Of a stretch of 64,000 bases of DNA, positions 61,368-64,000 are shown piece after piece. Both the position numbers and the translations under genes were made by a program. The notes beneath the pieces are model-generated. The model was given only the letters and a program-made list of their open reading frames with translations. It ran no database searches and was not told the DNA's origin. Position 1 is the first letter of the stretch; each line of letters begins with the position of its first letter. The stretch spans positions 1 through 64,000 of the forward strand of contig NZ_VLOG01000055.1 in assembly GCF_007655305.1 (NCBI RefSeq), given 5' to 3'. This stretch comes from Algoriphagus algorifonticola. Lineage in GTDB: Bacteria; Bacteroidota; Bacteroidia; Cytophagales; Cyclobacteriaceae.

Positions 61368-62408
61368 ATGATTTTACTGCGAATTTTTAGTGGTTTCTTT
61401 ATCCTTGCCACCTTCCTTCCTCTGATTAAATGGGACAATTGGTGGATTCGGGTTTTTGATTACCCCAGAATCCAGAAGTTCCTGATCAACCTTTTACTTT
61501 TAATAGGATGGATTTCTTTCTCTTCTCAATTCAAGGTTGAGTTTTGGATTTGGATGAGTCTATTAATTGTCTGCGAAGCTTTCCTGATCCGAAAAGTTAT
61601 TCCCTTCACACCACTGGGAAAGAAAATGATTCAAAAAGTAAATTTTGACCAGGGTTCAGGTATTCATTTGATAGTGGCTAATGTATATCAATACAATAGG
61701 AAGTATCATAAAATGCTTCGTCTGGTAGCAAAGGAAAATCCGGATTTAGTATTTATGGTAGAAACTGATCAAGCTTGGGCTGATGCAATGAAGGAATTGG
61801 AATTTAAATATTCGGAATGCATTAAAATACCCCTTGACAACACCTATGGACTGCTTTTGTATACCAACCTTAAAATCGACAGAAAAGAAACCCATTATCT
61901 GATTGATTCTGAAATTCCATCCTTAGAGCTGGATATTATCTTGAACGATGGTCAAAAAATCACCCTTTATGCCATTCACCCTACTCCGCCCGTACCTGGA
62001 GAAAATTCGGTTAGCACTGAAAGAGATGCTGAAATACTTATAGTCGGGAAAAAATCCAAAGCAAACCCACTTCCTTCTTTGGTAATCGGAGATTTGAACG
62101 ATGTGGCTTGGAGTTATACTACTGAACTATTTCTAAAAATATCTGAAATGGCTGATCCCAGAAGGGGGCGTGGTACCTTTAATACTTTTCACGCGAAAAT
62201 ACCCGTTTTTAGGTGGCCTCTTGACCACATCTTTTTATCCAAGGAGTTTGGCCTTTCTGAGCTTAAAGTCTTGTCAGGGATAGGCTCAGATCATTTTCCG
62301 ATCAGTTTGAAGGCAGTCTTGACAAAAAGAAACACGACCGATACCCTTCAGGCCAACGGGGATGAAAAAAAAGAAGCCCGGCAGAAAATTTCCAACGGGC
62401 TTGATTGA
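61368..62408 (+). CDS. membrane-anchored endonuclease/exonuclease/phosphatase-family protein
   Basis: The 346-residue protein has two to three N-terminal membrane helices (about 1-85), then an EEP domain with NVYQYNRKYHKMLRL, DLVFMVETDQ (metal-site glutamate), VIGDLNDVAWS and the final HIFLSKEF and GSDHFPISL (catalytic D/H). It hydrolyses phosphodiesters or phosphoesters, substrate unknown, probably in the periplasm. Its last codons contain the terminator of the convergent Mla genes. Confidence 0.87.
   Translation: MILLRIFSGFFILATFLPLIKWDNWWIRVFDYPRIQKFLINLLLLIGWISFSSQFKVEFWIWMSLLIVCEAFLIRKVIPFTPLGKKMIQKVNFDQGSGIHLIVANVYQYNRKYHKMLRLVAKENPDLVFMVETDQAWADAMKELEFKYSECIKIPLDNTYGLLLYTNLKIDRKETHYLIDSEIPSLELDIILNDGQKITLYAIHPTPPVPGENSVSTERDAEILIVGKKSKANPLPSLVIGDLNDVAWSYTTELFLKISEMADPRRGRGTFNTFHAKIPVFRWPLDHIFLSKEFGLSELKVLSGIGSDHFPISLKAVLTKRNTTDTLQANGDEKKEARQKISNGLD
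62365..62402 (-). terminator. terminator of the Mla pair inside the EEP gene end
   Basis: AAGCCCG (62374-62380) pairs with CGGGCTT (62396-62402). On the minus strand it is followed by CTTTTTTTT. It lies within the last 15 codons of the convergent EEP gene. Confidence 0.75.
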
Positions 62409-62410
62409 GT

Positions 62411-63385
62411 TTAATTTCCTCCTTCTTCGGCTTTGGCTTTTCGCTTGAATCCTTTTCGGAATGGCCAGGTATATTCTAGGGCTTCAAGTCCTCGATTCAG
62501 ATTATAAGTCGCAGAATCCGTATTCTCCAATGTGCTTTTCAAGGTTTGAGCAAACTCCGGATCATTCAGCAATAGCCCCAAGGAATTGTTTGGATCATCC
62601 AGTTTAGCCGTGATTTCATTCAGTTTAGCAGTTAGCGCCTCAGTATTGTCTGCTGAGGATCTGAAGCTTTCCAAGGTTGCTTTCAAGTCAGTTACCATCG
62701 TGGTATCTGTTGCCAAATCATTGAATAAACTTCCTTCGGCATTCAGTTTAGAAGAAAACTTTGTCAAGTCAGTCAACATTTTATTACTGTTGATTGAGGC
62801 TCTATTTAAATTGGAAAGAATAGAACGGAAATTATCCGCCAAAACCGAGTCAGTCATCACCGCTCCCACTATTCCTTCACCGTTAGCTAATTTGCCGGTG
62901 AGCAATTTAAGATCATTGGTGATATCCACTAGGTTTTTATTGTTTTCCTGAAGGGTTTCCATCATTTTATCAGTATCTAAAGGCATTACAGCCTCTAGTC
63001 TATCCCCGTCCTCTACAGGAGGCGCTAGAGTAGTTCCACCGTAGATCACGATGATTTTGTTACCGATTAAACCATCTGAACTGATGGTAGCCTTAGAATC
63101 CTTACGGATAAACTCAGCCACTGATTTTTCTACATTCATCTCAATCTCCACCTGAGAATCTCCGTAGAAATTGATCTTGCGTACTGTTCCTATCTTCACC
63201 CCTGAAAACCAGATATTATTTCCAGTCTGAAGGCCTCCGATATCATCGAAAACAGCCTTCAGATGAATTGCTTTTACAAATTTCTTTTGCTGGCCACCCA
63301 GTGTCAATACCCCGGCTACCAATATGGCGATCCCCAAAAAGACAAAAATGCCTACAATGACTGATCTCTTGTTTTCACCTCTCAT
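62411..63385 (-). CDS. MlaD-family lipid-binding protein
   Basis: The 324-residue protein has one N-terminal membrane helix (about 11-29), then the MCE/MlaD domain (about 35-120: VKAIHLKAVFDDIGGLQTGNNIWFSGVKIGTVRKI) and a long helical tail (about 140-290) with repeated NLN/LKSTLE segments. It is the substrate-binding part of an ABC system that moves phospholipids between the two membranes. The ATPase gene overlaps its start by 4 bp. Confidence 0.92.
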   Translation of the reverse strand: MRGENKRSVIVGIFVFLGIAILVAGVLTLGGQQKKFVKAIHLKAVFDDIGGLQTGNNIWFSGVKIGTVRKINFYGDSQVEIEMNVEKSVAEFIRKDSKATISSDGLIGNKIIVIYGGTTLAPPVEDGDRLEAVMPLDTDKMMETLQENNKNLVDITNDLKLLTGKLANGEGIVGAVMTDSVLADNFRSILSNLNRASINSNKMLTDLTKFSSKLNAEGSLFNDLATDTTMVTDLKATLESFRSSADNTEALTAKLNEITAKLDDPNNSLGLLLNDPEFAQTLKSTLENTDSATYNLNRGLEALEYTWPFRKGFKRKAKAEEGGN

Positions 63386-64000
63386 GATTCTATAAAATTA
63401 TAATCGTAGAATGATTTCACTCGTTGGTCGTCTGCATCAGCAAACACTTCATTAAAAGTACCGACAGCTTTAAATTGACCGTCCAATAATACGGCCATTC
63501 TATCACCGGTTACTTTAGCACAGGTCAAATCGTGCGTAATAACAATGGATGTGGTTTTAAATTGTTCCCTCACTTCATTGATCAAATTATTGATATCCAT
63601 ACAGGTAATGGGATCCAAACCTGCTGTAGGCTCATCATATAACATGATTTCAGGGTCCAATATCAAGGTACGGGCTACCCCAATTCGTTTCTTTTGACCT
63701 CCGGATAATTCTGAAGGCATTTGGTTGATAGTCTGTGGCAAACCCACTGAATCCAACAAACCTTCAATTTTCTTCTGTATTTCCCCTTTAGTCAGGTTTT
63801 TCACATTCCTAACTAATGGAAATTCCAAGTTTTCCTTAACTGTCATACTATCGTACAAGGCCGAATTTTGAAAAGAAAAGCCAATTTTTAGCCTTAATTC
63901 ATTCAGTTGCTTGGAATTCAATTGCGAAACCTCTTTCCCAAAAACATGCATGGTCCCCGCATCCTGCTTGAGCAAGCCCACCATAATTTTGATCAATACA
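63382..64000 (-). CDS. MlaF-type ABC transporter ATP-binding protein (partial)
   Basis: The 3' part of the gene is present; its start, with the Walker A site, lies beyond the window edge. Visible are the Q-loop SFQNSALYDSMTV, the signature LSGGQKKRIGVAR, Walker B MLYDEPTAGLD and the switch histidine VITHDL. It powers the lipid transport system whose MlaD subunit follows with a 4-bp overlap. A permease gene probably lies further upstream. Confidence 0.93.
   Translation of the reverse strand, partial: VLIKIMVGLLKQDAGTMHVFGKEVSQLNSKQLNELRLKIGFSFQNSALYDSMTVKENLEFPLVRNVKNLTKGEIQKKIEGLLDSVGLPQTINQMPSELSGGQKKRIGVARTLILDPEIMLYDEPTAGLDPITCMDINNLINEVREQFKTTSIVITHDLTCAKVTGDRMAVLLDGQFKAVGTFNEVFADADDQRVKSFYDYNFIES

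Overview
The window reads as chromosomal DNA from a Bacteroidota member, most likely the Cyclobacteriaceae (Algoriphagus-like). The evidence is a SusC/SusD pair, the gliding lipoprotein GldH, DUF2723 and GWxTD proteins, a PorE-like TPR/PD40/OmpA protein, many lipoproteins and TonB-type beta-barrels, almost no Shine-Dalgarno sequences, and repeated matches to the Bacteroidota -7 promoter element TAnnTTTG. No rRNA, tRNA, phage or CRISPR array was found. Species assignment is inference.

Layout: 1-1400 holds an IS110-family insertion sequence with a long 5' noncoding leader, inserted in a roughly 100-bp intergenic repeat. An IS-free copy of that repeat lies at 58332-58428. 1525-6798 is a leftward SusC-SusD-lipoprotein uptake operon. 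7281-12084 carries a PorE-like protein, QueE, a GNAT enzyme and an M20 amidohydrolase. 12457-16995 has leuS, a HEPN/MNT toxin-antitoxin pair and an overlapping glycosyltransferase. 17625-29368 is a mixed set: M19 dipeptidase, VIT-type transporter, DUF4407, SGNH hydrolase, beta-barrels, MsrAB, response regulator, AlkB-like enzyme and a D-2-hydroxyacid dehydrogenase. 29456-32110 is a cold-shock-protein/RNA-helicase/desaturase cluster.

32552-41965 is the most coherent system: a sulfur-compound locus. It contains a TsdA-type dihaem thiosulfate dehydrogenase overlapping an outer-membrane porin gene, a second porin of the same family, two half-size YeeE/YedE (TsuA-like) membrane proteins, a metallo-beta-lactamase-rhodanese protein (persulfide dioxygenase class) and a thioredoxin. 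Three of its upstream regions share one Crp/Fnr-like palindrome with the pattern TGACTT-N3-TCACA. Two of these lie about 42 bp upstream of predicted transcription starts. I infer a sulfur regulon controlled by a Crp/Fnr-type factor that is not encoded in the window.

42128-64000 is mostly housekeeping: DUF2723 membrane protein, methyltransferase, GWxTD protein, rlmB, the kdsD-manC sugar-nucleotide pair, the recQ-purD-ricT-gldH gene row, pgi, acnA, an EEP-family membrane protein and an Mla-type lipid transport pair cut by the window end. Divergent recQ and kdsD have overlapping predicted -7 elements. Most convergent gene pairs share strong bidirectional hairpin terminators.

Two intergenic sites (12112-12287 and 37815-38037) carry members of one palindromic repeat family, one of them between the two YeeE-half genes. 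A strong terminator at 17281-17313 points leftward although no leftward gene precedes it, which suggests an unannotated small RNA.
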